64,000 bases of DNA. Origin: Pseudocitrobacter corydidari. GTDB taxonomy: Bacteria > Pseudomonadota > Gammaproteobacteria > Enterobacterales > Enterobacteriaceae. The notes beneath the pieces are model-generated. The model had not been told where the DNA came from. It made no database searches and worked only from the letters and a program-made list of their open reading frames with translations. This document shows, piece after piece, positions 11,532-21,461 of this stretch (positions within the stretch are counted from its first letter, which is position 1; each line of letters opens with the position of its first letter). The position numbers and the translations under genes were made by a program. The stretch is taken from contig NZ_CP087880.1 in assembly GCF_021172065.1 (NCBI RefSeq), positions 865,111 through 929,110 of the forward strand. The letters are read 5' to 3'.

Positions 11532-12272
11532 ATGGCAGGTCATAGTAAATGGGCCAACACCAAACACCGCAAAGCGGCACAGGATGCCAAGCGCGGTAAA
11601 ATCTTCACCAAAATCATTCGTGAGCTGGTAACGGCTGCGCGTCTGGGCGGCGGCGACGCTGGCTCCAACCCGCGTCTGCGTGCGGCGATTGATAAAGCGC
11701 TGTCTAACAACATGACGCGTGACACCCTGAACCGTGCCATCGCACGTGGCGTGGGCGGTGATGACGATGCGAACATGGAAACCATCATTTATGAAGGTTA
11801 CGGCCCTGGCGGTACTGCGGTGATGGTTGAATGTCTGTCTGACAACCGTAACCGTACCGTAGCGGAAGTACGTCACGCGTTCACCAAAACCGGTGGTAAC
11901 CTGGGCACTGACGGCTCTGTTGCCTACCTGTTCAGCAAAAAAGGCGTGATCTCCTTCGAGAAAGGCGATGAAGACGCGATCATGGAAGCGGCGCTGGAAG
12001 CCGGTGCAGAAGACGTTGTGACCTTCGACGATGGCGCAATCGACGTCTACACCGCATGGGAAGAGATGGGCGCAGTCCGTGATGCGCTGGAAGCTGCTGG
12101 CCTGAAAGCCGACGAAGCGGAAGTCTCCATGATCCCATCGACCAAAGCAGACATGGATGCAGAAACTGCGCCGAAACTGCTGCGTCTGATCGATATGCTG
12201 GAAGACTGCGACGATGTGCAGGAAGTCTACCATAACGGTGAGATCTCTGATGAGGTAGCAGCGACTCTGTAA
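11532..12272 (+). CDS. yebC: YebC/PmpR family transcriptional regulator
   Basis: A 246-residue YebC family protein starting [20 protein letters not shown], the hallmark sequence of the family. Relatives act as DNA-binding regulators and, in newer work, as translation factors that relieve stalls at polyproline tracts. The acidic C-terminal part ([18 protein letters not shown]) is typical. GAGG stands before the ATG. ruvC follows after about 30 bases. Confidence 0.97.
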   Translation: MAGHSKWANTKHRKAAQDAKRGKIFTKIIRELVTAARLGGGDAGSNPRLRAAIDKALSNNMTRDTLNRAIARGVGGDDDANMETIIYEGYGPGGTAVMVECLSDNRNRTVAEVRHAFTKTGGNLGTDGSVAYLFSKKGVISFEKGDEDAIMEAALEAGAEDVVTFDDGAIDVYTAWEEMGAVRDALEAAGLKADEAEVSMIPSTKADMDAETAPKLLRLIDMLEDCDDVQEVYHNGEISDEVAATL

Positions 12273-12305
12273 TGGAGCCGTTCACTCAACAACCGGAGGT
12301 GCGTG

Positions 12306-12827
12306 TTGTCGATTATTCTCGGGATTGACCCCGGCTCACGCATCACCGGTTACGGCGTCATCCGCCAGGTTGGCAGGCAGCTTACCTATTTAGGCAGCGG
12401 CTGCATTCGAACTAAGGTGGATGACCTGCCGTCCCGTCTGAAGCTAATTTACGCTGGCGTCAGCGAAATCATCACCCAGTTTCAGCCTGATTTTTTTGCC
12501 ATTGAGCAGGTCTTTATGGCGAAAAACGCCGACTCCGCGTTAAAGCTGGGGCAGGCGCGCGGCGTGGCGATTGTCGCGGCGGTGAATCAGGACCTACCGG
12601 TGTTTGAATATGCCGCCCGTCAGGTCAAGCAGACCGTCGTGGGCATTGGTAGCGCCGAGAAAAGCCAGGTGCAGCACATGGTGCGCACGTTGCTGAAGCT
12701 CCCCGCGAACCCGCAGGCCGATGCCGCCGATGCGCTGGCCATTGCCATCACCCACTGCCATGTCAGCCAAAACGCGATGCAAATGAGCGAATCGCGGCTG
12801 AATCTGGCGAGAGGGCGACTGCGTTAA
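12306..12827 (+). CDS. ruvC: Holliday junction resolvase RuvC
   Basis: Cuts Holliday junctions moved by RuvAB. The acidic catalytic residues are visible in [27 protein letters not shown] and [14 protein letters not shown] favour TTG 12306 as the start: GGAGG at 12295-12299 is 6 bases before it, giving 173 residues as in E. coli. GTG 12303 would be only 3 bases from that site. As in E. coli, ruvC is separated from ruvAB by yebB, but here by several additional genes as well. Confidence 0.96.
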   Translation: MSIILGIDPGSRITGYGVIRQVGRQLTYLGSGCIRTKVDDLPSRLKLIYAGVSEIITQFQPDFFAIEQVFMAKNADSALKLGQARGVAIVAAVNQDLPVFEYAARQVKQTVVGIGSAEKSQVQHMVRTLLKLPANPQADAADALAIAITHCHVSQNAMQMSESRLNLARGRLR

Positions 12828-12835
12828 ATTCGAAT

Positions 12836-12867
12836 GCCTCTGTCATTGATGACGGGGGCTTTTTTTT
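12836..12867 (+). terminator. Terminator after ruvC
   Basis: GCCTCTGTCAT pairs with ATGACGGGGGC (two mismatches) and is followed by a run of eight T. It closes the aspS-ruvC operon and marks the left edge of the accessory stretch. Confidence 0.8.
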
Positions 12868-12922
12868 ATCTCAATTCGCGGCTGATATCGTCTTTATGCG
12901 AAGGAATGACAGGGAGGGTTAA

Positions 12923-13321
12923 ATGTATAAATTTATGAGGGTTATATTTATTGTCGTATCTTGCTTTGCGATGAATAATTCTTTTGCATTTTCGGAGACA
13001 AATACCAAAATATCGATAACGAAAATTGATAAGTCTGTTTTTAGTGGAAATAACTTCGAAGGAAGCGCAGATGCTGAAGTGAAGGCGTGTAATAAATGGA
13101 AATTAACACCCGCGGCGATCAAGAAAATATATCAACTCAGCGAAGTTTGTGAGACATCAAATTCTGGTCAATTCTGTCGTTCTGTGCCGCCTGATTTTAA
13201 CTGGATGCCCTGCGATATTGACGGCGAGCTTATTGACGATGGCGTAGCGTGGCATTTTTCTATCAATGCAGCGGGGATGTCGGTATGGCGCAACGAGCAG
13301 CAGGAAATTACAAAAGGCTGA
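12923..13321 (+). CDS. Small secreted protein of unknown function
   Basis: A 132-residue protein that I do not recognise. Residues 1-22 form a clear signal peptide (MYKFMRVIFIVVSCFAMNNSFA). The mature part is about 110 residues with four cysteines (ACNKW, EVCETS, QFCRSV, MPCDID), suggesting two periplasmic disulfides. A strong site, AGGGAGGG, precedes the ATG. The DNA is clearly more AT-rich than neighbouring ruvC, consistent with acquired DNA. The next gene starts 119 bases later on the same strand. Confidence 0.7.
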   Translation: MYKFMRVIFIVVSCFAMNNSFAFSETNTKISITKIDKSVFSGNNFEGSADAEVKACNKWKLTPAAIKKIYQLSEVCETSNSGQFCRSVPPDFNWMPCDIDGELIDDGVAWHFSINAAGMSVWRNEQQEITKG

Positions 13322-13439
13322 ACCGCGAAAGCCTGCTCGTCATATTTTATTTTGCCGTGGGGCACGTCCTGGATACGTTGGTTAGCAGAGCATCACTAAA
13401 ACAGCGTATCGGGGGATTTCAGTTCTACAGGAGATATTT

Positions 13440-14951
13440 ATGTTATTCATAAGAATAGTGAAAATATGGGTGCAGGAGATTTTATGTTTGGGACTCGCAT
13501 TGCCGGTATTAGCAATTTTTCTCAACATACCCATGGTATTATTCTTTTTAGCTATACACAGAGAGCTTTCAGGCCATTTAGCAGATTTGATTTTCGTATT
13601 CACTTTAACGGTTTTGGCTGGAGGTCTGTTAGGCTGGGTTCGAGGAAAGTTTATCCGCGAAGAGGCGTATACGTTAGTTCGATTTCTTCCTGCTATTATT
13701 CTGATATTTTGTTCGCTTTTTAATTGGTTGGCAACGGTCATCATTGCTGATGGTGATTTTAGCCATCTTGTATTCTACACGCATCAACGCTGGTTCTGTA
13801 TTTACTCAATTTTGATGAATATGGCCTCAACCTCAGAAACTTATTATGCCCCTACGGTGATGATCGTGTTAGGGCCAGTGATTCCTTTAGGGGGAATTCT
13901 GGCCTATATAGCCGTACAACCTGTTATGGAAAAACGGACAGGTATGCTGGTGTCGAATCCAGTCGGAAGGTATATTGCTATTGTTATGCTGTTAATCGTA
14001 TCGAGTATTAGTGGTTTGTTGAGCTGGCAAACATGGGATCGCTATCAGCGTCGTGTCGCGACAAATACAGTAAATCAGATTGCGGAAAATATAATGTTTG
14101 AGGAGTACACACCTTTTAGTTCCGATAATAATCTGACTCCATTGCGCAAGCCAGCCACGCTATTATTAGAGACCAGGTGGCCGAGACTGGACGGTGCCAC
14201 TGCGTTGTATCCACTTTACGCATCTGCGGCTCAGGCACTTTATCGAAATATTCCAACTGAGGATCTCGAATCTTACCTTCGAGTAAGAACGACAGATGGC
14301 GCTTATGATGCCCTCATTGATGGACGCGCTGATATTATTTTTGTTGCTGAACCTTCAGTACAACAACGTGAAAAGGCGAAAACGCAAGGCGTTGATTTGC
14401 ATTTCTATCCCATCGCCAGAGAGGCGTTTGTCTTTATTACCCACAAGGATAATCCAGTCACTCAACTCACTGATACGCAGATACGTGCAATCTACTCAGG
14501 ACAAATAAATAACTGGCGAGAGGTCGGAGGCCGGGATGCCCGTATTTATGCCTATCAGCGTAGAGAAGATTCGGGTAGCCAAACCATTATGCGTGCTGCT
14601 GTCATGAAAACGGAAAAGATGCGTAAGCCACTGGAAACGGAATCGATCAACGATATGCTCGGACTGCTGCGCAATGTGGCGGATTATCAAAACAGCGCCA
14701 GTTCACTCGGCTATACCTTTCGGTATTATGCCACGCAACTGCATCATAACGACAACATTCGTTTACTGGCAGTGAATGGCATTGCGCCAACGAAAGAGAC
14801 TATTCGCAGCGGTAAATATCCCTATACGGTGAATGTCTATATGGTTACTGCCGGCACGCCATCAACGCAATCACAGAAGGTCATTGACTGGTTTTTAAGC
14901 GAGCAGGGAAAACAACTCATTGCTGATGTGGGCTATATTCCCGTCAACTAA
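13440..14951 (+). CDS. Membrane protein with a PstS-like periplasmic domain
   Basis: A 503-residue protein in two parts. Residues 1-200 contain about five hydrophobic segments. After the last one comes LLSWQTWDRYQRR, and from about residue 235 a periplasmic type-II binding-protein domain of the PstS kind follows: LDGATALYPLYASAAQALY (compare phosphate-binding proteins), DGRADIIFVAEP, IRAIYSGQINNWREVGG, RREDSGSQT and a C-terminal WFLSEQGKQLIADVGYIPVN. Normal PstS is a soluble export; here it is tethered. No pst transporter genes lie nearby, so a sensing or ligand-capture role is more plausible than transport (inference). AGGAG precedes the ATG. Confidence 0.8.
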   Translation: MLFIRIVKIWVQEILCLGLALPVLAIFLNIPMVLFFLAIHRELSGHLADLIFVFTLTVLAGGLLGWVRGKFIREEAYTLVRFLPAIILIFCSLFNWLATVIIADGDFSHLVFYTHQRWFCIYSILMNMASTSETYYAPTVMIVLGPVIPLGGILAYIAVQPVMEKRTGMLVSNPVGRYIAIVMLLIVSSISGLLSWQTWDRYQRRVATNTVNQIAENIMFEEYTPFSSDNNLTPLRKPATLLLETRWPRLDGATALYPLYASAAQALYRNIPTEDLESYLRVRTTDGAYDALIDGRADIIFVAEPSVQQREKAKTQGVDLHFYPIAREAFVFITHKDNPVTQLTDTQIRAIYSGQINNWREVGGRDARIYAYQRREDSGSQTIMRAAVMKTEKMRKPLETESINDMLGLLRNVADYQNSASSLGYTFRYYATQLHHNDNIRLLAVNGIAPTKETIRSGKYPYTVNVYMVTAGTPSTQSQKVIDWFLSEQGKQLIADVGYIPVN

Positions 14952-14997
14952 CAATCAGGCGGGGAAACCCGCCTGAGGTAGCGAGCGCTTGCAGGCG

Positions 14998-15564
14998 TTA
15001 AACATTTCCGTAAATCAATTCCAGACTCGGATGATGCCACAAGCTGGCTGGTGTAACGGTTTTTCGCTCCCACGGAATTGAGCCCAGAAACCAGAACTTC
15101 CAGAAGGTGAGTTTGGCGTTCGGGTTGCTGTGCAGCAAATTCCCGAAGGTTTCTATTTCCCCCACCGGGATGCATAACGCTTCTTTATAAATATCGAAGA
15201 CAAACTTCGAGCAGAACTGACGTGCGGAATCGTATTTAAAGCCGGTGTGGTAGAGCTTATGCAGCCGTCCTGGCACCTTTTCGACCAGCGCCAGTTTTTG
15301 TTCTGCGGTTAATCCTCCAGCCAGACGGCGGACGCCGTAGCGTTGGTCGGTCGAGCGTTCAATAAAGCGTGACAACGTTGTGATGGTGGAGAGCGGAACT
15401 CGACTTTCGGCGACCAGGTAATCTTCGCCGTCATGCCCGATGATAATCCCCACATGGTTGCTCCAGCATTGCGAAGCCGCAGAAATTTGCCCAAACAGGC
15501 GAGCACCGATGCAGGTGAAGACAATATCACCGGTTTCATATTTGGCTGGGTAATTTATTTTCAC
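14998..15564 (-). CDS. yebB: YebB, NlpC/P60-like permuted papain-fold protein
   Basis: A 188-residue protein clearly matching E. coli YebB, shorter by about 12 C-terminal residues. The motifs [20 protein letters not shown] and [16 protein letters not shown] fit the permuted NlpC/P60 (YiiX/YebB) papain-like family; the Cys and His are possible catalytic residues. Its target is unknown. In K-12 yebB alone fills the ruvC-ruvA gap. Here it sits within a larger set of plus-strand genes and points against them. Confidence 0.9.
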   Translation of the reverse strand: MKINYPAKYETGDIVFTCIGARLFGQISAASQCWSNHVGIIIGHDGEDYLVAESRVPLSTITTLSRFIERSTDQRYGVRRLAGGLTAEQKLALVEKVPGRLHKLYHTGFKYDSARQFCSKFVFDIYKEALCIPVGEIETFGNLLHSNPNAKLTFWKFWFLGSIPWERKTVTPASLWHHPSLELIYGNV

Positions 15565-15657
15565 TATATCAATCCATTATTTATATATGAACCAGGAACT
15601 TTCTTTCATGCGGATAAAGAATTAGCATTGTATAAAGACAATGACAAGGCAAGTTTT

Positions 15658-16482
15658 ATGCGGTTATTAATTAAAGTGATATTTGTTGTTGTAGTGAGCC
15701 ATTGTATGAATGTATGCGCTAATGACAATGTTATTCGTTATCCCTATCGCTATGGACGCGTTTCTTTAAATGATAAAGGGGAAATTGTTCCACAAATCAT
15801 TCATATAAGTGATGACATCTACGGCGTAGATGAAGTTGGTACGAGTATCAACAATGCGAGAATGGCGCAAAGTGGAGTAACCATGAGGCTTGGCGTCATA
15901 CAGCAAGGTCGCGTGGTGAATGCCGTTCTGGATTTTTATAATCGCAATAATCAACCAGCTTATATATTTAAAGGTGGATTGCTGCCCTGCAACGCTGCAT
16001 TTAATGTTTCAACGTGTAATATTGTCCTTGATGGGATGTGTGGAATTTTTGATGGTGTCGATGGCTGGCAACTTATTCCGCCGGGTGGGCATTATAAGAA
16101 ATCGTTTTCACTGACTCAGGCTTTTGAATTCTTACAAGGGAAACATCATTATAAAATTAACACAAGAAGTTTTTCCATCAGAGTGGGGAATGATATTTTT
16201 GCAAGAGAGGCGGCTGAAAGAATACTTTTTGATTTGATTAACTGGCGATATGGCTACGCATTAAAAAGTTATGAAATGGTGTCAGAGGGGGATTTGCTGG
16301 CGGGGACTTATGCTCTGTCTGGCACTCAACCTGCTAACAGAGGTGATGAATATTTGATTTACTCAAACCAAATCTCGATTACTCTTGATGGTAGCGATTT
16401 AGAACATGCACAGGCGTATCAATGGCGAATTGAGAGTGGACTTACTCCGAAAAAATTTAACGTGCAGGGAGTGCATGAATGA
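15658..16482 (+). CDS. Secreted protein of unknown function
   Basis: A 274-residue protein that I do not recognise. I place the start at ATG 15658, after AAGG, because it opens a signal peptide (MRLLIKVIFVVVVSHCMNVCA); a longer open frame upstream overlaps yebB. The mature protein has a beta-rich character, with RYPYRYGRVSLNDKG, NRNNQPAYIFKGG and a cysteine-rich centre (LPCNAAFNVSTCNI, DGMCGIFDG). The second half resembles an immunoglobulin-like stress domain only loosely, so no function is assigned. Its stop overlaps the next gene by ATGA, so the two are cotranslated. Confidence 0.72.
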   Translation: MRLLIKVIFVVVVSHCMNVCANDNVIRYPYRYGRVSLNDKGEIVPQIIHISDDIYGVDEVGTSINNARMAQSGVTMRLGVIQQGRVVNAVLDFYNRNNQPAYIFKGGLLPCNAAFNVSTCNIVLDGMCGIFDGVDGWQLIPPGGHYKKSFSLTQAFEFLQGKHHYKINTRSFSIRVGNDIFAREAAERILFDLINWRYGYALKSYEMVSEGDLLAGTYALSGTQPANRGDEYLIYSNQISITLDGSDLEHAQAYQWRIESGLTPKKFNVQGVHE

Positions 16483-17207
16483 AACATATTGGGTGGGTGA
16501 TCGCTCTGCTTCTTCTGGCGAGTAAAACAACGCTCGCTGCTGCTGTTGAAAAAGTAGAGGATACGTGCCAGGTATATGATAAGTATGCCAGCACAGTAAA
16601 AAATGGCGGTGCTAGTGATGAGCAGAAGTTGATGCAGCTTACGAGACATATGTACGGCTATCATGATGAGTATGCATCAGCGTGTGAAAATTTCGAAAAT
16701 GATAAACATGAATATCAACAGCGAATCTTTGCCTATACTCAGAATCACTTTCTGGTCACACCCTCTCTGGTTGTGGAGTGTACAACTATTACTGGTGACG
16801 ATACCTGCGACGGCGATCGCGATTGGACGGACCGAGCATTTCTCTATATGGAATTCCCCAATGTTAAAACGCCTCGCCGCCCGACGTCACTAAAATCTGA
16901 TGCGCTGAGTTTGCCTTACAGCAAAAGTTATATTTCGGATATGGAAGGCTTTGTTTCTTTTGCTAACTACCAATACAGACTGACTGCGGTGTATTACTAT
17001 TATGGCCCAGGTCAATACAATGGCGGCAGAATGCAGCACGTGAAGTTGTCGCCTGGCGTACGGAATGGAAATACAATGACAATAAACGGAATCAGGATAA
17101 AAGAATTAGGTACCATAACGTGTCATAGTGGTGATTCCTGTAGCTGGCTTACTGCTATTTATCAAAGGGATAACAATCACTACCTCAAAGCGATTTGGTA
17201 TTATTGA
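16479..17207 (+). CDS. Secreted protein of unknown function
   Basis: A 242-residue protein that I do not recognise. Residues 1-20 are a signal peptide (MKHIGWVIALLLLASKTTLA). Cysteines pair naturally within the mature part (DTCQVY/SACENF, VECTTIT/DTCDGD, ITCHSGDSCSW), indicating a periplasmic disulfide-bonded protein. Aromatic stretches (LTAVYYYYGPGQYNGG, YLKAIWYY) dominate the C-terminal half. It overlaps the preceding secreted gene by 4 bases. Coupling of two exported proteins suggests joint action, for example as partner proteins, but nothing shows this directly. Confidence 0.72.
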   Translation: MKHIGWVIALLLLASKTTLAAAVEKVEDTCQVYDKYASTVKNGGASDEQKLMQLTRHMYGYHDEYASACENFENDKHEYQQRIFAYTQNHFLVTPSLVVECTTITGDDTCDGDRDWTDRAFLYMEFPNVKTPRRPTSLKSDALSLPYSKSYISDMEGFVSFANYQYRLTAVYYYYGPGQYNGGRMQHVKLSPGVRNGNTMTINGIRIKELGTITCHSGDSCSWLTAIYQRDNNHYLKAIWYY

Positions 17208-17232
17208 TTTCTGAATAGTGAGATGTTCACGG

Positions 17233-17907
17233 ATGAGAAGAATAGCAGAATGTAGCGGTATAATTATCCTCTTTCTTTTGGTTCAGGCTGTTATTGCCGG
17301 TTTTTACTCAATTTTTAGCGATCTCCCCGAAGCAAATGCCGTCGCTTTTCTCATTATGCCGGGCACGATATCACTGCTTTATCTGCTATTGCCCTTAGAT
17401 CCATTACGCTGGACGTGTATGGTGACATCCATTTTTCTTACGGTTATCGCCAACCAATGGCATTTGGTCGATGGAAATAAGGAATGGGTGTTTGTGGCAC
17501 AATGTATGCTATTCATCTTTTGTCTGGCGTTCTCGGGGACTAGGCATAAAAAAGGATATCTTTTGCTTGCTTCACTTCTGTTCGTGGGCTGCGCTGCGGG
17601 TGTACTCTGGCAAACATGGCTTGAACGAGAGTTTCATCAGGCGAATGTGTGTATTGTAAATGATGGTGGAGGGTGTGGAGCAAGCGGGCGGTGTTTTCAA
17701 TACGATTCAGCGAAACAATGCGATACGAATGCAATTATTTGGGATTCTCTTTTTGATTCAGAAGAATATGTGAATATCTGGTTTAGCTACTCGAACAGCA
17801 TACCTATTGTGAATTTTGAAGGGAAGTATAATAAATCAGCACAGTATATGCTTTGTGATAAGTCCCTACACAAGGTCGATGAATTCGGCGAAATAGCATG
17901 CAACTAA
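17233..17907 (+). CDS. Membrane protein with a cysteine-rich periplasmic tail
   Basis: A 224-residue protein that I do not recognise. About four hydrophobic segments cover residues 5-135. The last is followed by GVLWQTWLEREFHQAN and a tail of about 85 residues with seven cysteines (ANVCIVNDGGGCGASGRC onward). The WQTW motif after the last membrane segment also occurs in the 503-residue PstS-like protein upstream. The start is uncertain: GTG 17218 would add five residues, and neither start has a clear ribosome site. Low GC content. Confidence 0.68.
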   Translation: MRRIAECSGIIILFLLVQAVIAGFYSIFSDLPEANAVAFLIMPGTISLLYLLLPLDPLRWTCMVTSIFLTVIANQWHLVDGNKEWVFVAQCMLFIFCLAFSGTRHKKGYLLLASLLFVGCAAGVLWQTWLEREFHQANVCIVNDGGGCGASGRCFQYDSAKQCDTNAIIWDSLFDSEEYVNIWFSYSNSIPIVNFEGKYNKSAQYMLCDKSLHKVDEFGEIACN

Positions 17908-17960
17908 CCTTGACGTATAACGAGTGTTCACGTTTATCCTAAATGTAATGGAGGCATCAT

Positions 17961-18725
17961 TTGAACATTGATAACCATCAAATACTGCTTCCTTTTATAT
18001 ATTCCACGTTGCTGTTCTTTGCTTGCTGGATTGTTGTGATCCACTATCATCGTTATACAAAACTGATTGCACTTTTTTATGCGTTTTTACTGATGTATAC
18101 CGTCTATGCCGTCGCGATGGAATATCACTATCACCGTACTAGCCTCCCCATGCTGGCAACGGTTTCCGCAGTACACTCCATCAGCAGCGTGGAGCGTCGT
18201 ATGACCGACACTTGTCATTATCTCAGGGGCGGTAGAGTAGATTGCTCCACGTTATATGACTATGATCTTACCTGGCGGGTTAACGACAAAACCTGGGTTT
18301 ACCACGCCGAGGACAAACGAGTGGAACCGAATGGTGCCATGTGCGTGAATGTCGTTAAAGATAAACCCGCTATTGGCAAACCCTGCGAAAATATTTTTTT
18401 TAACGTGAGCCATTTACCGGTGCTGATAGCGATTTGGGCGATAAGCGCTTTTATTTTTTTAGTAGTCATCGGATATCAACTGAAGATGCGTCGCATGTCG
18501 CCGCATCCAACCCCTGGTCTTTATCGTATTTACACGATATCGGGTCAATTACTACTGGAAACGAAGAGTTGGCAAGAGGCAATGCCGTTTATTTCCGGGA
18601 AATACCTGCTGCCTTCAACCAGAAAAACGGTTGAAGAGATTATTATCGATGGAAAAAAGAAAAAGGTAGGTTGTGTGAGTTATTATGTTCGGCCCAGAAA
18701 GGGGCGCAAGAAAATTGGTCTATAA
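17961..18725 (+). CDS. Membrane protein of unknown function
   Basis: A 254-residue protein that I do not recognise. It starts at TTG 17961, six bases after GGAGG. Two hydrophobic segments lie at about residues 8-55, then a periplasmic loop with four cysteines (TDTCHYL, VDCSTLY, AMCVNV, KPCENI), a third membrane segment (LPVLIAIWAISAFIFLVVIG), and a basic C-terminal domain of about 80 residues ending RKGRKKIGL. Its layout (membrane plus Cys-paired periplasmic loop) is similar to the preceding gene. It is the last gene of the accessory stretch before ruvA. Confidence 0.68.
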   Translation: MNIDNHQILLPFIYSTLLFFACWIVVIHYHRYTKLIALFYAFLLMYTVYAVAMEYHYHRTSLPMLATVSAVHSISSVERRMTDTCHYLRGGRVDCSTLYDYDLTWRVNDKTWVYHAEDKRVEPNGAMCVNVVKDKPAIGKPCENIFFNVSHLPVLIAIWAISAFIFLVVIGYQLKMRRMSPHPTPGLYRIYTISGQLLLETKSWQEAMPFISGKYLLPSTRKTVEEIIIDGKKKKVGCVSYYVRPRKGRKKIGL

Positions 18726-18878
18726 ATAATTGTTTAACCTTCCAACAAAATTTAGGTAGCAAGACACTCTTCTCAATGCAACATCTTACTAACGCAATCC
18801 TTCGCCAGAAAGGGCAGGTATGGGGTGCCCGTCAGCGCTATAATGCGCGCCAGAAAGACATTTTTAATGTTATCCCCG

Positions 18879-18894
18879 CTGGATATCTATCCAG
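18879..18894 (+). promoter_or_regulatory. LexA box of ruvAB
   Basis: CTGGATATCTATCCAG is a 16-base inverted repeat fitting the SOS box (CTG-N10-CAG) and is identical, as I recall it, to the E. coli ruvAB operator. It lies about 50 bases before the ruvA start. It predicts SOS induction of ruvAB. Confidence 0.88.
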
Positions 18895-18946
18895 CATTTT
18901 TTTATGATACACCTTTGTATCAGAGCCATTAACGCAGGAGCGTCAT

Positions 18947-19558
18947 GTGATAGGCAGACTCAGAGGCATCATCATTGAAAAACAACCCCCGTTAGTACTG
19001 CTGGAAACGGGCGGCGTCGGCTATGAAGTGCATATGCCGATGACCTGCTTTTATGAGCTGCCGGAAGCGGGGCAAGAAGCCATCATCTTCACCCATTTTG
19101 TGGTGCGCGAAGATGCACAGTTGCTTTACGGCTTTAACAACAAACAGGAACGTACCCTGTTTAAAGAGTTGATTAAAACTAACGGCGTGGGCCCGAAACT
19201 GGCGCTGGCGATCCTCTCCGGCATGTCGGCGCAGCAGTTCGTCAATGCCGTTGAACGCGAAGAACTTGGCGCACTGGTGAAACTGCCGGGTATTGGTAAA
19301 AAAACCGCCGAGCGTTTGATTGTCGAAATGAAAGACCGCTTCAAGGGCCTGCACGGCGACCTGTTTACCCCGGCTGCCGATCTGGTGCTCACCTCTCCGG
19401 CAGGCCCGGCGACGGACGATGCCGAGCAGGAAGCGGTTGCCGCGCTGGTGGCGCTGGGCTATAAACCTCAGGAAGCCAGCCGGATGATCAGTAAAATTGC
19501 GCGTCCGGATGCCAATAGCGAAACATTGATCCGCGAAGCGTTACGCGCTGCGCTGTGA
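18947..19558 (+). CDS. ruvA: Holliday junction DNA helicase subunit RuvA
   Basis: Binds four-way DNA junctions as a tetramer and loads RuvB for branch migration. The 203-residue protein has the N-terminal OB fold ([15 protein letters not shown]), two helix-hairpin-helix motifs ([33 protein letters not shown]) and the C-terminal RuvB-binding domain ([19 protein letters not shown]). The start is GTG 18947 after AGGAG; an ATG at 18945 is out of frame. A LexA box lies upstream and ruvB follows 8 bases later. Confidence 0.97.
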   Translation: MIGRLRGIIIEKQPPLVLLETGGVGYEVHMPMTCFYELPEAGQEAIIFTHFVVREDAQLLYGFNNKQERTLFKELIKTNGVGPKLALAILSGMSAQQFVNAVEREELGALVKLPGIGKKTAERLIVEMKDRFKGLHGDLFTPAADLVLTSPAGPATDDAEQEAVAALVALGYKPQEASRMISKIARPDANSETLIREALRAAL

Positions 19559-19563
19559 GGTAG

Positions 19564-20577
<1,014 letters not shown>

Positions 20578-20584
20578 GAACCGT

Positions 20585-20666
20585 GTCGGATGGCGATGCT
20601 CACGCATCTTATCCGGCCTACCAAACCGTATCCCCAGGCCGGATAAGGCGAAGCCGCATCCGGCAT
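20585..20666. repeat. REP pair between ruvB and znuB
   Basis: Two REP units face each other: 20585-20621 (GTCGGATGGCG to ATCCGGCCTAC) and 20636-20666 (AGGCCGGATAAGGCGAAGCC core). They lie between the converging ruvB and znuB genes. Confidence 0.9.
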
Positions 20667-20675
20667 CTCAACGGC

Positions 20676-21461
20676 TCACTGAGCCTGCTTTTTCATCATA
20701 CTGAAAATAAACAGCATCGCTGCACACAGAACGACTGACGGGCCAGCCGGTGTATCATAAAACGCCGAGAAGGTCAGGCCGCCGGTGACCGCAATCATCC
20801 CTACGCCAACGGCGATGCTCGCCATTTGCTCCGGTGTACGGGCAAAACGACGCGCCGTCGCGGCGGGAATAATCAGCAGCGAAGTAATGATTAGCGCACC
20901 TACAAACTTCATAGCCACGCCGATGGTTAATGCCGTCACCAGCATCAGCAGCAGTTTCACACGCTGCAACTTCACGCCGTCGACAAACGCCAGATCCGGG
21001 CTGATGGTCATCGACAGCAGGTTACGCCACTGCCAGAAGAGAATGGCCAGCACAATCACCACGCCAATCGCGATGGAAATCAGATCTTCAGGCGTCACCG
21101 CCAACAGATCGCCAAACAGATACGCCATCAGGTCAACGCGGATATTCGACATCAGGCTGACCACCACCAGACCCAGCGACAGCGCACTGTGCGCCATAAT
21201 CCCCAGCAAGGTATCGACCGCAAGGTGAGGGCGTTTTTCCAGCCATACCAGCCCGCCGGCTAAAAAGAGCGTAACCGCGATAACCGCATAGAAAGGATTA
21301 ACATCCAGCAGCAGGCCAAACGCCACGCCCAGTAATGAGGCATGGGCCAGGGTATCGCCGAAATAGGACATGCGACGCCAGACCACAAACGAACCCAGTG
21401 GGCCAGCGGCGCACGCCAGCATCATCCCGGCCAGCCAGCCGGGCAGTAACAATTCAATCAT
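20676..21461 (-). CDS. znuB: High-affinity zinc ABC transporter permease
   Basis: Inner-membrane channel of the ZnuABC zinc importer. The 261-residue protein has about seven hydrophobic segments and the ABC-3 permease blocks [20 protein letters not shown] and [19 protein letters not shown]. It starts [23 protein letters not shown] as in E. coli. Its ATG overlaps the znuC stop by ATGA, so both are coupled and under the Zur operator upstream of znuC. Confidence 0.97.
   Translation of the reverse strand: MIELLLPGWLAGMMLACAAGPLGSFVVWRRMSYFGDTLAHASLLGVAFGLLLDVNPFYAVIAVTLFLAGGLVWLEKRPHLAVDTLLGIMAHSALSLGLVVVSLMSNIRVDLMAYLFGDLLAVTPEDLISIAIGVVIVLAILFWQWRNLLSMTISPDLAFVDGVKLQRVKLLLMLVTALTIGVAMKFVGALIITSLLIIPAATARRFARTPEQMASIAVGVGMIAVTGGLTFSAFYDTPAGPSVVLCAAMLFIFSMMKKQAQ

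Noticed and set aside
12830..18760. Integrated prophage or IS-mediated island between ruvC and ruvA
   Set aside because: No integrase, transposase, tRNA target or flanking direct repeat could be found, so only an accessory gene block is claimed.
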